The translations under genes and the position numbers were made by a program. A stretch of DNA of 64,000 bases. It comes from Rhodopseudomonas palustris (GTDB taxonomy: Bacteria > Pseudomonadota > Alphaproteobacteria > Rhizobiales > Xanthobacteraceae). The notes below the pieces were generated by a model, which saw only the letters and a program-made list of their open reading frames with translations, ran no database searches and was not told where the DNA came from. Position 1 is the stretch's first letter. Each line of letters begins with the position of its first letter. The DNA is taken from contig NZ_CP019966.1 of NCBI RefSeq assembly GCF_003031265.1, positions 4,650,001 to 4,714,000 on the forward strand, written 5' to 3'. This document shows positions 1 to 9,820 of the stretch, piece after piece.

Positions 1-674
1 TTGGCGTAGGTCTTGCGCGCCGAGCGATTGGCCTGCGCAGCGGCGCGGCCTAGATCGTCGAGATCGGCGGTAACGTCGCGAAAGCCACGCAGCCCCGGCG
101 AATTGGCGGGCGGCGGCGGCTGGTTCGGCAGCGGACCACGACGCGGCGGCGCGGCGGGACCGCGACCGGGCAACGGCGGCTCCGGCGGAATCGGCGGCGG
201 ATCGACTCGTAGCGTGCGCGGCGGCCTCGGCTCCCCGGTGTCTTCGGCAGCAATCGGTTCGTCGGGATTGCGCGGACGCACCGACGACGGCAGCTCCGGC
301 TCCGGCATCGAACTCGGCGGCGCACCGCGATTAACCTGCGGCGGCGGATCGCCGGGCCGACCGAGCGGACGGCTCGACGCACGCAGCGCATCGCCGGGAC
401 GCGGCGGATCGCCCGGACGGCCGCGGCCCTTGAGCTCGGCGCGCGAGGCATCGCGGGCGCGCTGCGCGGCCTCGGACTCGACCTTGCGCACGGCCTCTTC
501 GAGCGCCAGGCGCTCGCGGGTGATTTCGGATTCGGTCAGCGGCGGCTGCACGCCGCGCAGCTGCGCGATCAGAGCCGCGCGCGCCCGCTCATAGATCGCG
601 CGACGTTGCTCGCCCGGAGCACTCGGATCCAGGCTCGCAATAGCGCGTGCGATCAGCGGATAGTAATCAGCCAT
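1..674 (-). CDS. Proline/arginine-rich hypothetical protein, 3' end beyond the window
   Basis: The reading frame starts with ATG at 674 and is still open at base 1, so at least 224 residues are visible and the C-terminus is missing. The first 40 residues (MADYYPLIARAIASLDPSAP...) look like a short folded helical head. They are followed by a charged helical stretch rich in Glu, Arg and Ala, then a long Pro/Arg/Gly-rich low-complexity linker. This layout resembles rhizobial membrane-anchored proteins with a disordered cytoplasmic head, but no membrane segment is visible here. It follows purA on the same strand after 37 nt and is probably cotranscribed. The function is unknown. Confidence 0.75.
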   Translation of the reverse strand, partial: MADYYPLIARAIASLDPSAPGEQRRAIYERARAALIAQLRGVQPPLTESEITRERLALEEAVRKVESEAAQRARDASRAELKGRGRPGDPPRPGDALRASSRPLGRPGDPPPQVNRGAPPSSMPEPELPSSVRPRNPDEPIAAEDTGEPRPPRTLRVDPPPIPPEPPLPGRGPAAPPRRGPLPNQPPPPANSPGLRGFRDVTADLDDLGRAAAQANRSARKTYA

Positions 675-711
675 CTCGACTCAATTTACGATGTCTTTCG
701 GTAACATCTTA

Positions 712-2004
712 TTAAGCCTCGAACGGGTTCTGCACCAGGATTGTATCCTCGCGCTCCGGGCTGGTGGACAACAATGCCACCGGACAGCCGACCAGTTCCT
801 CGATGCGGCGAACATATTTGATCGCCTGCGCCGGCAGCTCCGCCCACGAGCGGGCATTCGCGGTCGGCTCTTTCCAGCCTTCGATGGTCTCGTAGATCGG
901 TTCGACCCGCGCCTGCGCGCCTTCGCCGGCCGGCAGGTAGTCGATCTCCTTGCCGTCGAGCTTGTAGCCGACGCAGACTTCGACGCTGTCGAAGCCGTCG
1001 AGAATATCGAGCTTGGTGAGCGCCAGACCGGCGATGCCGCAGGTCCGCACCGTCTGCCGCACCAGCACCGCATCGAACCAGCCGCAGCGCCGCTTGCGCC
1101 CGGTGTTGACGCCGAACTCCTTGCCGCGACGACCGATCTCTTCGCCGATCTCGTTGGTCAGTTCGGTCGGGAACGGGCCGGCGCCGACGCGCGTGGTGTA
1201 GGCCTTGCAGATGCCGAGCACATAGCCGACCGCACCCGGGCCCATGCCGGTGCCGGTCGCCGCTTGCGCCGCGACGGTATTGGATGAGGTGACGTACGGG
1301 TAGGTGCCGTGATCGACGTCGAGCAGCGCGCCCTGCGCGCCTTCGAACAGGATGCGCTTGCCTTCGCGGCGCTTGATGTCGAGCAGACGCCACACCGACT
1401 CGGCATAGGGCAGCAACTGCGGCGCCATCGCCGACAGCTCCGCCAGGATCTGGCCGGCGTCGATCTCCGGCTGGCCGAGGCCGCGGCGCAGCGCATTGTG
1501 ATGCGCGAGCAGCCGTTCGATCTTGGTCGGCAGCGTGTCGAGGTCGGCGAGGTCCATCAACCGGATCGCGCGGCGGCCGACCTTGTCTTCATAGGCCGGG
1601 CCGATGCCGCGCTGGGTGGTGCCGATCGCGCCGGCCTTGGCGGCGTTCTCGCGGGTGGCGTCGAGCTCGCGGTGCAGCGGCAGAATCAGCGTGACGTTCT
1701 CGGCGATGCGCAGATTGTCCGGCGAGATCGCGACGCCCTGGCCCTGCAGCTTCTTCACTTCATCGAGGAAGGCCTGCGGATCGAACACCACGCCGTTGCC
1801 GATCACCGCCAGCTTCGACGGCCGCAACACGCCCGAGGGCAGCAGCGCCAGCTTGTAGGTCGCGCCGTTGATCACCAGGGTGTGGCCGGCATTGTGACCG
1901 CCCTGGAATCGCACCACGATGTCGGCCTGCTCGGAGAGCCAATCGACGATCTTTCCCTTGCCTTCGTCGCCCCACTGGGCGCCGACCACGACGACATTGG
2001 CCAT
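712..2004 (-). CDS. purA: Adenylosuccinate synthetase
   Basis: This cytoplasmic enzyme joins IMP and aspartate with GTP to give adenylosuccinate, the first committed step to AMP. The 430-residue protein has the usual family length. It starts [18 protein letters not shown], which carries the P-loop-like GDEGKGK motif with catalytic Asp13; the catalytic His41 lies in GGHNAGH. The [17 protein letters not shown] and [10 protein letters not shown] segments are also typical. The ATG at 2004 is chosen because the family starts there; an in-frame extension to 2232 has no homology to the family. The gene precedes the proline-rich gene at 674. Confidence 0.97.
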   Translation of the reverse strand: MANVVVVGAQWGDEGKGKIVDWLSEQADIVVRFQGGHNAGHTLVINGATYKLALLPSGVLRPSKLAVIGNGVVFDPQAFLDEVKKLQGQGVAISPDNLRIAENVTLILPLHRELDATRENAAKAGAIGTTQRGIGPAYEDKVGRRAIRLMDLADLDTLPTKIERLLAHHNALRRGLGQPEIDAGQILAELSAMAPQLLPYAESVWRLLDIKRREGKRILFEGAQGALLDVDHGTYPYVTSSNTVAAQAATGTGMGPGAVGYVLGICKAYTTRVGAGPFPTELTNEIGEEIGRRGKEFGVNTGRKRRCGWFDAVLVRQTVRTCGIAGLALTKLDILDGFDSVEVCVGYKLDGKEIDYLPAGEGAQARVEPIYETIEGWKEPTANARSWAELPAQAIKYVRRIEELVGCPVALLSTSPEREDTILVQNPFEA

Positions 2005-2299
2005 TTCGAGAAGGTTCCCCTGCCACTTTATCGGATGAAGCACGATCGCGGCGCGCCGGTGGCGACGATGACGGATCGGGCTCGCGCGCCCAGGCAAACG
2101 CGGCCGTGGCCGCTCGCATACGAGGCACGGCACCGGATAACGGATGCAGGCTTGCGACGCAAGCGAAACGCCCGTCCCACGGCGCTGCAACGCATTGTAT
2201 CCCCTCTGAAATCCGTCACTGTTTGGAGGCATTCCGGCGAGGCCGACGCGTCGCCCCGCGGTGACTGCCGATCACCCCGGACGCAATACCGTTTTGGTC
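2005..2299. other. Intergenic region upstream of purA
   Basis: No gene is supported here. It should contain the purA promoter on the minus strand and the end of the PilZ gene's transcription unit. I see no convincing purine-responsive operator, riboswitch or terminator. Confidence 0.4.
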
Positions 2300-2611
2300 T
2301 CAGACACTGGCCCGCTGGTTCGGCAGCCGCTTGGCTCCCTTGCGGACGACGACGAAGCGCACCCCGATGGTGTCGCCCTCGACCCGCACCAGCTCGCAGC
2401 GTCGATAGGCGGTGCCGTTCGGCGTCAGCACCAGGAAGAACTCCCGCAGGTTCAGCCCGGCCATCGACGTCTTCAGAATCAGCTTGGCGCCGGTCTGCGA
2501 GATGTCGGCGATCGCGCAATCGCGCCGCCAGGTGCCATCGACGGCAATCATCACCGAATCCATCGCGGTTTCGAACCGGACCCGCGGATCTTTGCGGTCG
2601 CCATAGGTCAC
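2300..2611 (-). CDS. PilZ-domain protein
   Basis: PilZ domains bind cyclic di-GMP and relay it to motility, polysaccharide or adhesion targets. The chosen 103-residue product starts VTYGDRKDPRVRFE and contains the small beta-barrel pattern DCAIADISQTGAKL, matching the PilZ D/NxSxxG signature. The canonical RxxxR part is weaker (RKDPRVRFET). The GTG at 2611 is preferred because GGAG lies six bases upstream. The frame extends to an ATG at 2833, but the extra 74 residues are rich in Arg and Pro and look non-coding. The gene stands alone between purA and an aldo/keto reductase. Its cyclic di-GMP binding is inferred. Confidence 0.8.
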   Translation of the reverse strand: MTYGDRKDPRVRFETAMDSVMIAVDGTWRRDCAIADISQTGAKLILKTSMAGLNLREFFLVLTPNGTAYRRCELVRVEGDTIGVRFVVVRKGAKRLPNQRASV

Positions 2612-3002
2612 GCTCGGCTCCGTGCAATTCTTGGCGCCGCAACGACGTTGTCGCGGCCAATCGTCTTGTTCTTGAAATCTCGGATCGACGCGCCGACGGC
2701 AGCCGCCCGCGGGCCTTGGGCTCCGCGCGCGAAGCCAATCCCTCGGAACTATTACTCCCGTCAGTTGTGGCGAATCATAATCCACAACCACTTCCGATTC
2801 GTAAAATCCAATGCAGATGTCAGGCATTCGCATTCACAATGCGTTGACCTTTTCCGCAGCGTGGCAAGCTCTCCTAAGAGCAACGACGCCCACCCGGCGC
2901 GCCGCCCTGATCACATGAGATCCGATGAGCCTGATTTGGGTTTGACGCGTTTGTCGAAGCGGGCTGGTGTCCAGTTCGCGCCAAGACGCACCAGGAGACC
3001 GC
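2612..3002. other. Divergent intergenic region with an inverted repeat
   Basis: No gene is supported between the PilZ start and the aldo/keto reductase. The patch from about 2745 to 2840 is clearly richer in A+T than its surroundings. It holds the inverted repeat GTTGTGG-N11-CCACAAC at 2764-2788, a possible regulator site for either divergent gene. Confidence 0.4.
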
Positions 3003-3827
3003 ATGGACAGCATCAAGACCCAGGGACTTCGCGTGCCCAAGCTCGGGCTCGGCACTTTCAAGCTGCAGGGCAAGGATTGCCACGAGGCGGTGCTGACCGC
3101 GCTCGGCCTCGGCTATCGCCACATCGACACCGCCGAGATGTACGCCAACGAGGACTCCGTCGGCGACGCGCTGGAAGACACCGACGTGCCGCGGGATCAG
3201 ATTCATCTCACCACCAAGGTGTGGTGGACCAATCTCGCGCCGGACGCGATCCGCAAGGCGTTCGACCAGAGCCTGCGCAAGCTGAAGACCGACTATGTCG
3301 ACTTCTATCTGATCCACTGGCCGGCGCCGGACATGAATCTCGGCGCGGCGCTGGAGACTCTGCTGAAGATCAAGGACGAAGGCGGCGCCCGCGCGATCGG
3401 CGTCTGCAACTTCCCGGTGGCGCTGATGAAGCAGGCGGTGGAGGAGATCGGCGCGCCGATCGCCTGCAATCAGGTCGAGTACCACGTGCTGCTCGGGCAG
3501 ACCAAGCTGCTGCCCTATCTGCAGAGCAAATCCATCCCGCTCACCGCCTACGCGCCGCTGGCTCAGGGCCGGCTCGCCTCCTATCCGGAGCTGCAGGCGA
3601 TCGCCGACAAGCACGGCGCCACCGCGGCGCAAGTCGCGCTGGCCTGGCTGCTGGAGCAGGACGGCGTGATGGCGATTCCGAAAGCCCGCAGCGAAGCCAG
3701 CCAGCGCAGCAACCTCGGCGCGCTGACCATCAAGCTCGACTTCGACGACCGCGCCGTGATCGCCAAACTGCCGAAGAACCAGCGCTTCGTCACCCCGGCG
3801 TTTTCGCCGAAGTGGGACGAGGCGTAG
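3003..3827 (+). CDS. Aldo/keto reductase (AKR, 2,5-diketo-gluconate reductase type)
   Basis: An NADPH-dependent cytoplasmic reductase of aldehydes and ketones with a TIM-barrel fold. The 274-residue protein has the catalytic tetrad Asp42, Tyr47 (HIDTAEMY), Lys72 (LTTKVWW) and His105 (YLIHWP), and the C-terminal IPKARSEASQRSN cofactor motif. The ATG at 3003 has AGGAG seven bases upstream; an earlier in-frame ATG at 2967 lacks such a site. The substrate cannot be told from the sequence. It is unlike the longer aldo/keto reductase at 46328, so the two are not recent duplicates. Confidence 0.9.
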   Translation: MDSIKTQGLRVPKLGLGTFKLQGKDCHEAVLTALGLGYRHIDTAEMYANEDSVGDALEDTDVPRDQIHLTTKVWWTNLAPDAIRKAFDQSLRKLKTDYVDFYLIHWPAPDMNLGAALETLLKIKDEGGARAIGVCNFPVALMKQAVEEIGAPIACNQVEYHVLLGQTKLLPYLQSKSIPLTAYAPLAQGRLASYPELQAIADKHGATAAQVALAWLLEQDGVMAIPKARSEASQRSNLGALTIKLDFDDRAVIAKLPKNQRFVTPAFSPKWDEA

Positions 3828-3874
3828 CGGCGGGATCTCCACAATTGAGCGGACGAGTATTTGGCTCCGTCCTC

Positions 3875-3993
3875 GTCATTCCGGGGCGCTCGCAAAGCGA
3901 GCGAACCCGGAATCCCGAAATGCAAGTCCCAACGCCTTGCCCCACACCTCCAGATTCCGGGCTCACGCGCTGACGCGCGTGCCCCGGAATGAC
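3875..3993. repeat. Dispersed palindromic repeat, family A copy 1
   Basis: The element begins GTCATTCCGGGGCG and ends with the reverse complement GCCCCGGAATGAC. Two inner stem-loops are separated by a variable AT-poorer linker. Five further copies lie in this window (4048, 14904, 45990, 47294, 52683), all intergenic. Together with the next copy it fills the gene-less stretch 3828-4272. Confidence 0.9.
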
Positions 3994-4047
3994 GGTGTGA
4001 CTGGGCATGAAGTAACAGCCGCCGTGGGGTGTCGTCGCCCTACCCTC

Positions 4048-4164
4048 GTCATTCCGGGGCGCGCGCAAGCGCGAACCCGGAATCCCGAGGTGCTGGCCGA
4101 CCCGCCGTGCCCCATGACCGCAAGATTCCGGGTTCGCTCGCTGGCGCGAGCGCCCCGGAATGAC
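4048..4164. repeat. Dispersed palindromic repeat, family A copy 2
   Basis: Same outer ends as copy 1 (GTCATTCCGGGGCGC to CGCCCCGGAATGAC) and same inner 'AACCCGGAATCCCGA' segment. It stands in tandem with copy 1, 54 nt apart, immediately upstream of the YbaK-type gene. Confidence 0.9.
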
Positions 4165-4272
4165 GGTGCGGGGGACATGATGGCGTTGCATTGCGTCGGC
4201 TTGCGCGCAGTGACAATGTGCGCGCCGGCGCACACTGGTGCGCCGCCCTGCGACCTGCCTCGAGTCTCCACC

Positions 4273-4749
4273 ATGTCGAAATCCACCCGCGCCACCCAGA
4301 TGCTGGAGAAGCTCGGCGTCGCCTTCAAGCTGCACAGCTATGAGTACGATCCGAATGCCGAGGCGATCGGACTGGCCGCCGCAGCGGCGGTGGGGGTCGA
4401 GCCGAAGCGGATGCTGAAGACGCTGATGGCCGAGCTGGATGGCAAGCCGGTGTGTGCGGTGATCGCGTCCGACAAGGAAGTCAGCATGAAGAAGCTGGCG
4501 GCCGCGCTCGGCGGCAAGAGCGCCAAGATGATGAAGCCGGCCGACGCCGAGCGGCTGACCGGCTATCACGTCGGCGGCATCTCGCCGTTCGGGCAGAAGA
4601 AGCGCGTGCCGGTGGCGATCGACGACGCCGCGCTCGCCGAAACCACCGTATATCTCAACGGCGGCCAGCGTGGCCTGCAGATCGAACTCGATCCCAACGC
4701 CGCCGTCACCGCGCTCGGCGCCGTGGCGCGCCCGATCGCAGCGGACTGA
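4273..4749 (+). CDS. ybaK: YbaK/EbsC-type aminoacyl-tRNA deacylase (Cys-tRNA(Pro) deacylase)
   Basis: Family members hydrolyse mischarged Cys-tRNA(Pro) in trans, correcting errors of prolyl-tRNA synthetase. The 158-residue product has the family length. It carries the conserved Lys49 in RMLKTLM, the GYHVGGISPFGQKKR substrate loop, and the terminal TVYLNGGQRGLQIELDP motif. The ATG at 4273 is followed directly by the typical N-terminus (STRATQMLEKLGV). It lies between two palindromic repeats and an EamA transporter, with no functional link visible. Confidence 0.93.
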   Translation: MSKSTRATQMLEKLGVAFKLHSYEYDPNAEAIGLAAAAAVGVEPKRMLKTLMAELDGKPVCAVIASDKEVSMKKLAAALGGKSAKMMKPADAERLTGYHVGGISPFGQKKRVPVAIDDAALAETTVYLNGGQRGLQIELDPNAAVTALGAVARPIAAD

Positions 4750-4908
4750 CAGGCCCGTTCGCCGCCGCGCATGCTCGCGATGCGTGCAGCCCGCTTGTGA
4801 TCTGTGCAAAAACCCGTATTGCTGGGGCCAAATCTCAAAGGGAGGCGGCGTTCTGCTGATGCGGGCATGGCCGGGCGTGCGCGCCGCTTCCGAGCCACCG
4901 GGCCTGCT

Positions 4909-5838
4909 ATGACCACCACGACGCCGCCCGCTGAAGCGCCCCGCTTCGGCTGGATCTCCGACCAAGCCTATCTGCTGCTGAGCCTGACCTCGCTGTTCTG
5001 GGCCGGCAACGCCATTGTCGGCCGCGCCATCGCCGGCCACTTCCCGCCGGTGACGCTGTCGTTCCTGCGTTGGACCTGCGCGTTCCTGATCGTCGCGCCG
5101 TTCGCCTGGCGGCACCTGATCGCGGATTGGAAAGTGATCCGCCGGCATCTGCCGCTGATGGTGTCGGTGTCGGTGATCGGCATCTCGACCTTCAACACGC
5201 TGCAATACACCGCGCTGCAGTACACCTCGGCGCTCAACGTGCTGCTGCTGCAATCCACCGCGCCGCTGTTCGTGGCGCTGTGGGCGCTCATCGTGCTGCG
5301 GATGCGGCTGACCCTGACCCAGGCGATCGGCATCGGTTCGTCGATGATCGGCGTGGTGGTGATCATCCTGCACGGCAACATCGCCGAACTCGCCGCGATC
5401 GATCTCAACCGCGGCGACGTGCTGTTCGTCTGCGCGCTGGCGAGCTTCGGGCTCTACACCACGCTGACCCAGAAGCGGCCGCCGATGCACGCGCTGTCGT
5501 TTCTCGGCTTCACCTTCGGCTGCGGCGCGCTGTTTCTGATTCCGCTCGAAATCTGGGAGCTGAGCACCAAGCCGCTGCCGGCAGTCGATTGGCGCAATCT
5601 CGGCGCGCTCGCCTATGTGGCGGTGTTCCCGTCGATCCTGGCCTATCTCTGCTACAACCGCGGCGTCCGGCTGATCGGTGCCAACCGCTCGGCACCGTTC
5701 TTCCATCTGGTGCCGGTGTTCGGCTCGGCGATGGCGATCCTGTTTCTCGGCGAGCAGCCCCACCTCTACCATGCCGTCGGCTACGCACTGGTGCTGACCG
5801 GCGTGGTGATCGCGGCGCGCAAGCCGAAGACGGCGTGA
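4909..5838 (+). CDS. EamA/DMT-family transporter 1
   Basis: A ten-helix inner-membrane protein of the drug/metabolite transporter superfamily, likely an exporter of small metabolites. From ATG 4909 it has 309 residues, with a first helix YLLLSLTSLFWAGNAIVGRA and a second EamA repeat ending in VPVFGSAMAILFLGEQP. The start is uncertain: an ATG at 4867 is also in frame, and neither has a strong ribosome binding site. It is a close paralogue of the protein encoded at 6375-7400; the substrate is unknown. Confidence 0.9.
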   Translation: MTTTTPPAEAPRFGWISDQAYLLLSLTSLFWAGNAIVGRAIAGHFPPVTLSFLRWTCAFLIVAPFAWRHLIADWKVIRRHLPLMVSVSVIGISTFNTLQYTALQYTSALNVLLLQSTAPLFVALWALIVLRMRLTLTQAIGIGSSMIGVVVIILHGNIAELAAIDLNRGDVLFVCALASFGLYTTLTQKRPPMHALSFLGFTFGCGALFLIPLEIWELSTKPLPAVDWRNLGALAYVAVFPSILAYLCYNRGVRLIGANRSAPFFHLVPVFGSAMAILFLGEQPHLYHAVGYALVLTGVVIAARKPKTA

Positions 5839-5850
5839 GCGCGCCGGCGC

Positions 5851-6264
5851 TCACTTCACCGGGATGTGAAACTTGCTGAACGCCTCGCGGGTGCAGATGA
5901 TCAGGTGATCGGCGCAGGCGTTGCGCCGATGCGGCTCGCACTGGCTGAGATATTCCGGCGACCGCATCATCGCCATGAACGCCGCGACCGTCGGGTAATA
6001 CACCAGCGAGACATAGTCCCAGGGGGCGTGGTCGGAGCGCCCGAGCGCGATGCCCTTGGCGTTCCCGTTCCACAGCAGCATGCCGCCATGCTCCTTGATC
6101 AGCGCTACCTTCTGGGCACTGTAGCGCAAGTAAGCATCCCAGCCGGTGCCGTCGCCGTCTGCGGACTGCTCGTTGAACCGCAGCAGGTTCACCATCACCA
6201 CCGGGCCGGGATCGTCCCGGTCGAGCGCCGTCAGCCCTTCGATGTTCAACTCGTCGATGCTCAT
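5851..6264 (-). CDS. DUF1330-type ferredoxin-fold protein
   Basis: A 137-residue cytoplasmic protein related to the DUF1330/EthD-like dimeric alpha-beta barrels. The segments PVVMVNLLRF, the aromatic WDAYLRYSAQKVALI and the C-terminal YPTVAAFMAMMRSPEYLSQ fit DUF1330. Such proteins are of unknown function. The ATG at 6264 starts the conserved part; the frame reaches ATG 6429 but the added part is Arg-rich and overlaps the divergent transporter. It is inserted between two paralogous EamA transporters, on the opposite strand. Confidence 0.8.
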   Translation of the reverse strand: MSIDELNIEGLTALDRDDPGPVVMVNLLRFNEQSADGDGTGWDAYLRYSAQKVALIKEHGGMLLWNGNAKGIALGRSDHAPWDYVSLVYYPTVAAFMAMMRSPEYLSQCEPHRRNACADHLIICTREAFSKFHIPVK

Positions 6265-6374
6265 CTTCGCCCCACTCGATCCCTGCGCCAGCATGCGCAG
6301 ATCGCCGGCGACGTGGTAGCCGATTCTTTGCCGCGGCCAACCGCGCCGCGGCAACGCTTCCACCCGCGCCGTGC

Positions 6375-7400
6375 ATGGAACTCGCCGCACGCGCAAACTC
6401 GCGACGCATGCCAGCAATCCGCCGCGCACCTCTTTTGCGCCGACGTGAATTCAGGCACGAAGACCAAAATGGTTCCCTTGCCCCGGCCCTCGATTTGATC
6501 GCCTGGTCCCGCTCCGCTTTCGGCTGGCTCGCCCACCAGCCTTATCTGCTGCTCAGCCTGACCTCGCTGTTCTGGGCCGGCAACATCGTGCTCGGCCGCG
6601 CGGTGGCCGGCCACGTGCCGCCGGTGACGCTGAGCTGCGCGCGCTGGGTCGGCGCGATGCTGCTGCTATTGCCGTTCGCCTGGCCGCATCTGCGGCACGA
6701 CTGGCGCAAGCTGCTGCACCACTGGAAGCTGATGATCGTGCTGTCGGCGACCGGCTTCGCGATCAACAACGCGCTGTCGTATTGGGGGCTGCAATACACC
6801 CAGGCGCTCAACGCGCTGCTGATGCAGTCCTCCGGGCCGCTGTTCGTGGCGCTGTGGTCGCTGCTGCTGTTCGGCGTGCGGCTGACCTGGATGCAGGCGG
6901 CCGGCATCGCGCTGTCGCTGCTCGGCGTGCTGACCATCATCCTGCGCGGCGACTTCGCGGCGCTCGCCGGCATCGAACTCAACCGCGGCGACCTGATGGT
7001 GGCGGGCGCGCTGTGCGCATTCGGGCTGTATTCGGCCTTGATGCCGAAGCGGCCCGCAACCCATCCGCTGTCGCTGATCGTGGTGACGACCGGCTGCGGC
7101 GCGCTACTGTTGCTGCCGTTCAGCGCCTGGGAATACGCCAGCGGCGTGCGGCCGAGCGCCGACTGGCTCAGCGCCGCGACGCTCGCCTATGTGGTGATCT
7201 TCCCGTCGATGCTGGCGTATCTCTGCTTCAACCGCGGGGTGGCGCTGATCGGGCCGAACCGCTCGGCGCCGTTCCTGCATCTGATGCCGGTGTTCGGCTC
7301 GGTGATGGCGATCGTGCTGCTCGGCGAAAAGCCCGAGCTGTTTCACCTCGCCGGCTACGCCATGGTGGTCGCCGGCGTGTTCATCGCCGCCCGGCGGTGA
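6375..7400 (+). CDS. EamA/DMT-family transporter 2
   Basis: Inner-membrane transporter with ten predicted helices, paralogous to the one at 4909. Both share YLLLSLTSLFWAGN, LNRGD, FPS-LAYLC-NRG and NRSAPF-HL-PVFGS. The start is unsettled. The ATG at 6375 gives 341 residues, of which the first 40 are Arg-rich and unlike the paralogue. Alignment with the paralogue instead suggests a start near 6495, an in-frame TTG before IAWSRSAFGWL. Neither has a clear Shine-Dalgarno sequence. Its stop faces the MCP gene 15 nt away. Confidence 0.88.
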   Translation: MELAARANSRRMPAIRRAPLLRRREFRHEDQNGSLAPALDLIAWSRSAFGWLAHQPYLLLSLTSLFWAGNIVLGRAVAGHVPPVTLSCARWVGAMLLLLPFAWPHLRHDWRKLLHHWKLMIVLSATGFAINNALSYWGLQYTQALNALLMQSSGPLFVALWSLLLFGVRLTWMQAAGIALSLLGVLTIILRGDFAALAGIELNRGDLMVAGALCAFGLYSALMPKRPATHPLSLIVVTTGCGALLLLPFSAWEYASGVRPSADWLSAATLAYVVIFPSMLAYLCFNRGVALIGPNRSAPFLHLMPVFGSVMAIVLLGEKPELFHLAGYAMVVAGVFIAARR

Positions 7401-7415
7401 CGGAACGCGCAGCCG

Positions 7416-9512
7416 TCAGGCCGCGCGCACCGTGTGCATGAACTTGCCGACCTCGAGCTTGAGCCGGTTGCTCTCGCCGGCGAGCGACTGCGCGGCATGC
7501 AGCACTTCGCCGGCCGCGGCACCGGTGCCGCTGGCGCCGTGCTCGACCTCGACGATGTTCGACGACACCGCGCGGGTGCCTTCGGCCGCCTGCTGGATAT
7601 TGCGCGAGATCTCCCGCGTCGCAGCGCCCTGCTCCTCCACCGCCGAGGCGATGGTCGAAGCGATCTCCGACATCTTCTCGATGGTGCCGCCGATGCCCTT
7701 GATGGCTTCGACCGACTCGTGCGTCGCCGACTGAATGCTGGCGATCTGCTGACCGATCTCGCCGGTCGCCTTCGAGGTCTGCTCGGCCAGCGCCTTCACT
7801 TCGGCGGCCACCACCGCAAAGCCGCGGCCGGCCTCGCCGGCACGCGCTGCCTCGATGGTGGCATTGAGCGCCAGCAGGTTGGTCTGCTGCGCGATGGTGT
7901 TGATCAGTTCGACGACGTCGCCGATCCGCGCCGCAGCCTGCGACAGCTCCTCGACGCGGTGATTGGTGTGGGCCGCCTGCTCGACCGCATCCGACGCGAT
8001 CTTGGCCGAGGCCTGCACCTGGCGGCTGATCTCCTCGACCGACGCGGTCATCTCCTCGGACGCCGACGCTACCGACTGCACGTTGGTGGAGGCTTCTTCC
8101 GAGGCACCGGCGACCGTGACGGTGAGATGCTGGGCGCGCTCGGCATTGACGTTCAGGGTGCCGGCGGAGGCTTCCAGTTCGGTCGCGGCCGACGACACCG
8201 TCTCGATGATCTCGCCGATCGCGCTTTCGAAATCGTCGGCGAGCTTGTGCATGTCAGCGCGGCGCTGCGCGGCAGCGATCGCATCCTGGCGGATTCTAGC
8301 CTCGGCCTCTTCGCGCGCCTTGGCGGCGGCGTGGACCTTGAGATCCTCGATCGCATTGGCCATGTCGCCGATCTCGTCCTTGCGGTCGAGGCCCGGCAGC
8401 GTCAGGTCGAGCTGTCCCTGCGCCAGCTTGTGCAGCGCGCCGCCGAGTTCGGCGAGCGGACGCAGCACGCGGCGGAACGTGATCCACAGGCTGATTACCA
8501 CGAGCGCACCGGCGGCGCCGAGTGCGGCCAGCGCCCGGATCAGCCGCGAACTGCTGTGGGCGGAATCCGCAGCGGCTTCGGCATCGGCCGCCTGGCCGAT
8601 CGCGCCGGCGAGCTTGAGGATGGTCTCGACCCCGTCGGTGGCGCGGGCGATGTAGTCGCTGCCGCTGAGCGGATAGGCGCCGGTGTCGCTGGCGGCGAGC
8701 ACGCTGCTCCGGACCCGCACATAGGTTCCGAAGTAATCGGCATCGACGCTGCGGATCGCGTCGATCACCGCGGCCGGCGTGTCGGTGCGCTGCTTCAATG
8801 CGGCGATCATCGGCCACGCCAAATCGATCTGGCCGCGGAACGCCGAGATCTCGCCCATCTCAGCAGGCGTGAACTTGGCCCGGGCGCTGACCTTGGCGCC
8901 GAGATAAGCGCGCTCCCGCCCGGCATTTTCGGCCATCACCGCCGCCAGATGCCGGAGCCGGATCATCTGCGCCAGCGCCACCGACGGCGGATCGGTCAGC
9001 GTCTCCAGCGTGCTGCGCAGCGAATTGCCGGCGACATCGATGCTGCGGGTGATGATGCCGAAGGTGCCGCGCACCACCTCCGGATCGCGTGCGGACGCCG
9101 GCTTGGCAATGGCTTCGTCCACACGCGGACGCAGGGCGCCGTGATCCTGCTGGGCGCGCTGCGCATCGGTGATCGCGGCGCCGCCGGCCTTCATCTGCGG
9201 CACATCGCCGATCAGCCGCAGCGCCTCGGCGAATGCGGTGTCGCCGGAATTGCGCGCCTTGGCGATGTCGGCGCGGCGCTCGGGATCGGTCGGCTCCGGG
9301 GCATTGAGCGCCGCGTTGCTCAGGCCGCGCTCCAGCGCCCACCGGCCGGCGCTCTTCAATAGCAGCTGCGAGATGCGATTGACCTCGACGAAGGCTTCGG
9401 ACTGGCGGCGGCGGATCACCGCGTCACGCGCCTCGAACCCGGCGAGCGTCATGGCGGTGGCCGCGAGCGCGAGAACGATCAACGGCAGCAATACACGGAT
9501 TTTAAGAGACAT
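7416..9512 (-). CDS. Methyl-accepting chemotaxis protein 1 (all-helical, NIT-like sensor)
   Basis: A transmembrane chemoreceptor of 698 residues. TM1 is at about residues 7-25. The periplasmic part of roughly 300 residues is helical, with [12 protein letters not shown] and GRERAYLG signatures that resemble NIT-type nitrate/nitrite sensors, though this is tentative. TM2 is near [18 protein letters not shown], followed by a HAMP domain ([21 protein letters not shown]) and a signalling domain with the hairpin tip [23 protein letters not shown]. The ATG at 9512 has AGGAG seven bases upstream. It ends in HTVRAA, with no CheR-binding pentapeptide. First of five receptors in 17 kb. Confidence 0.95.
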   Translation of the reverse strand: MSLKIRVLLPLIVLALAATAMTLAGFEARDAVIRRRQSEAFVEVNRISQLLLKSAGRWALERGLSNAALNAPEPTDPERRADIAKARNSGDTAFAEALRLIGDVPQMKAGGAAITDAQRAQQDHGALRPRVDEAIAKPASARDPEVVRGTFGIITRSIDVAGNSLRSTLETLTDPPSVALAQMIRLRHLAAVMAENAGRERAYLGAKVSARAKFTPAEMGEISAFRGQIDLAWPMIAALKQRTDTPAAVIDAIRSVDADYFGTYVRVRSSVLAASDTGAYPLSGSDYIARATDGVETILKLAGAIGQAADAEAAADSAHSSSRLIRALAALGAAGALVVISLWITFRRVLRPLAELGGALHKLAQGQLDLTLPGLDRKDEIGDMANAIEDLKVHAAAKAREEAEARIRQDAIAAAQRRADMHKLADDFESAIGEIIETVSSAATELEASAGTLNVNAERAQHLTVTVAGASEEASTNVQSVASASEEMTASVEEISRQVQASAKIASDAVEQAAHTNHRVEELSQAAARIGDVVELINTIAQQTNLLALNATIEAARAGEAGRGFAVVAAEVKALAEQTSKATGEIGQQIASIQSATHESVEAIKGIGGTIEKMSEIASTIASAVEEQGAATREISRNIQQAAEGTRAVSSNIVEVEHGASGTGAAAGEVLHAAQSLAGESNRLKLEVGKFMHTVRAA

Positions 9513-9820
9513 CGCCGGCTCCTGATTGGCGCGTTTCAACGAGCGACGGCGACGCGCGCCTGTTCCGAACCTGGAACAGGCCGCAGGAAATCTAATGGTC
9601 CGATTTCGATGGTGGGGTTCGCCGTTGAACGCCGGGCATCACGCCAATCGCGGCAGATCGACACTACCTACGCGCGTATCAATCTTCGTTAATCGCGGGC
9701 TACGTATGAGTCCGTAGCGACGAAAGACGAAGACGCCTGCCACTTGTTACTTACACTCTAGAGCATCTCTGCTTTTGACAGAATCAGGACCGAACTTCCT
9801 AGCGGTCGCAGCTCGTAGAG

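Noticed and set aside
2261-3973. A 570-codon plus-strand frame across the PilZ and aldo/keto reductase region
   Set aside because: It crosses two well-supported genes in the wrong frame and ends in a palindromic repeat; composition is Arg-rich and non-protein-like.
3875-4164. Tandem repeats as a CRISPR array
   Set aside because: Only two copies, each with inner hairpins and ~119 bases long, no regular spacers and no cas genes; other copies are scattered singly.
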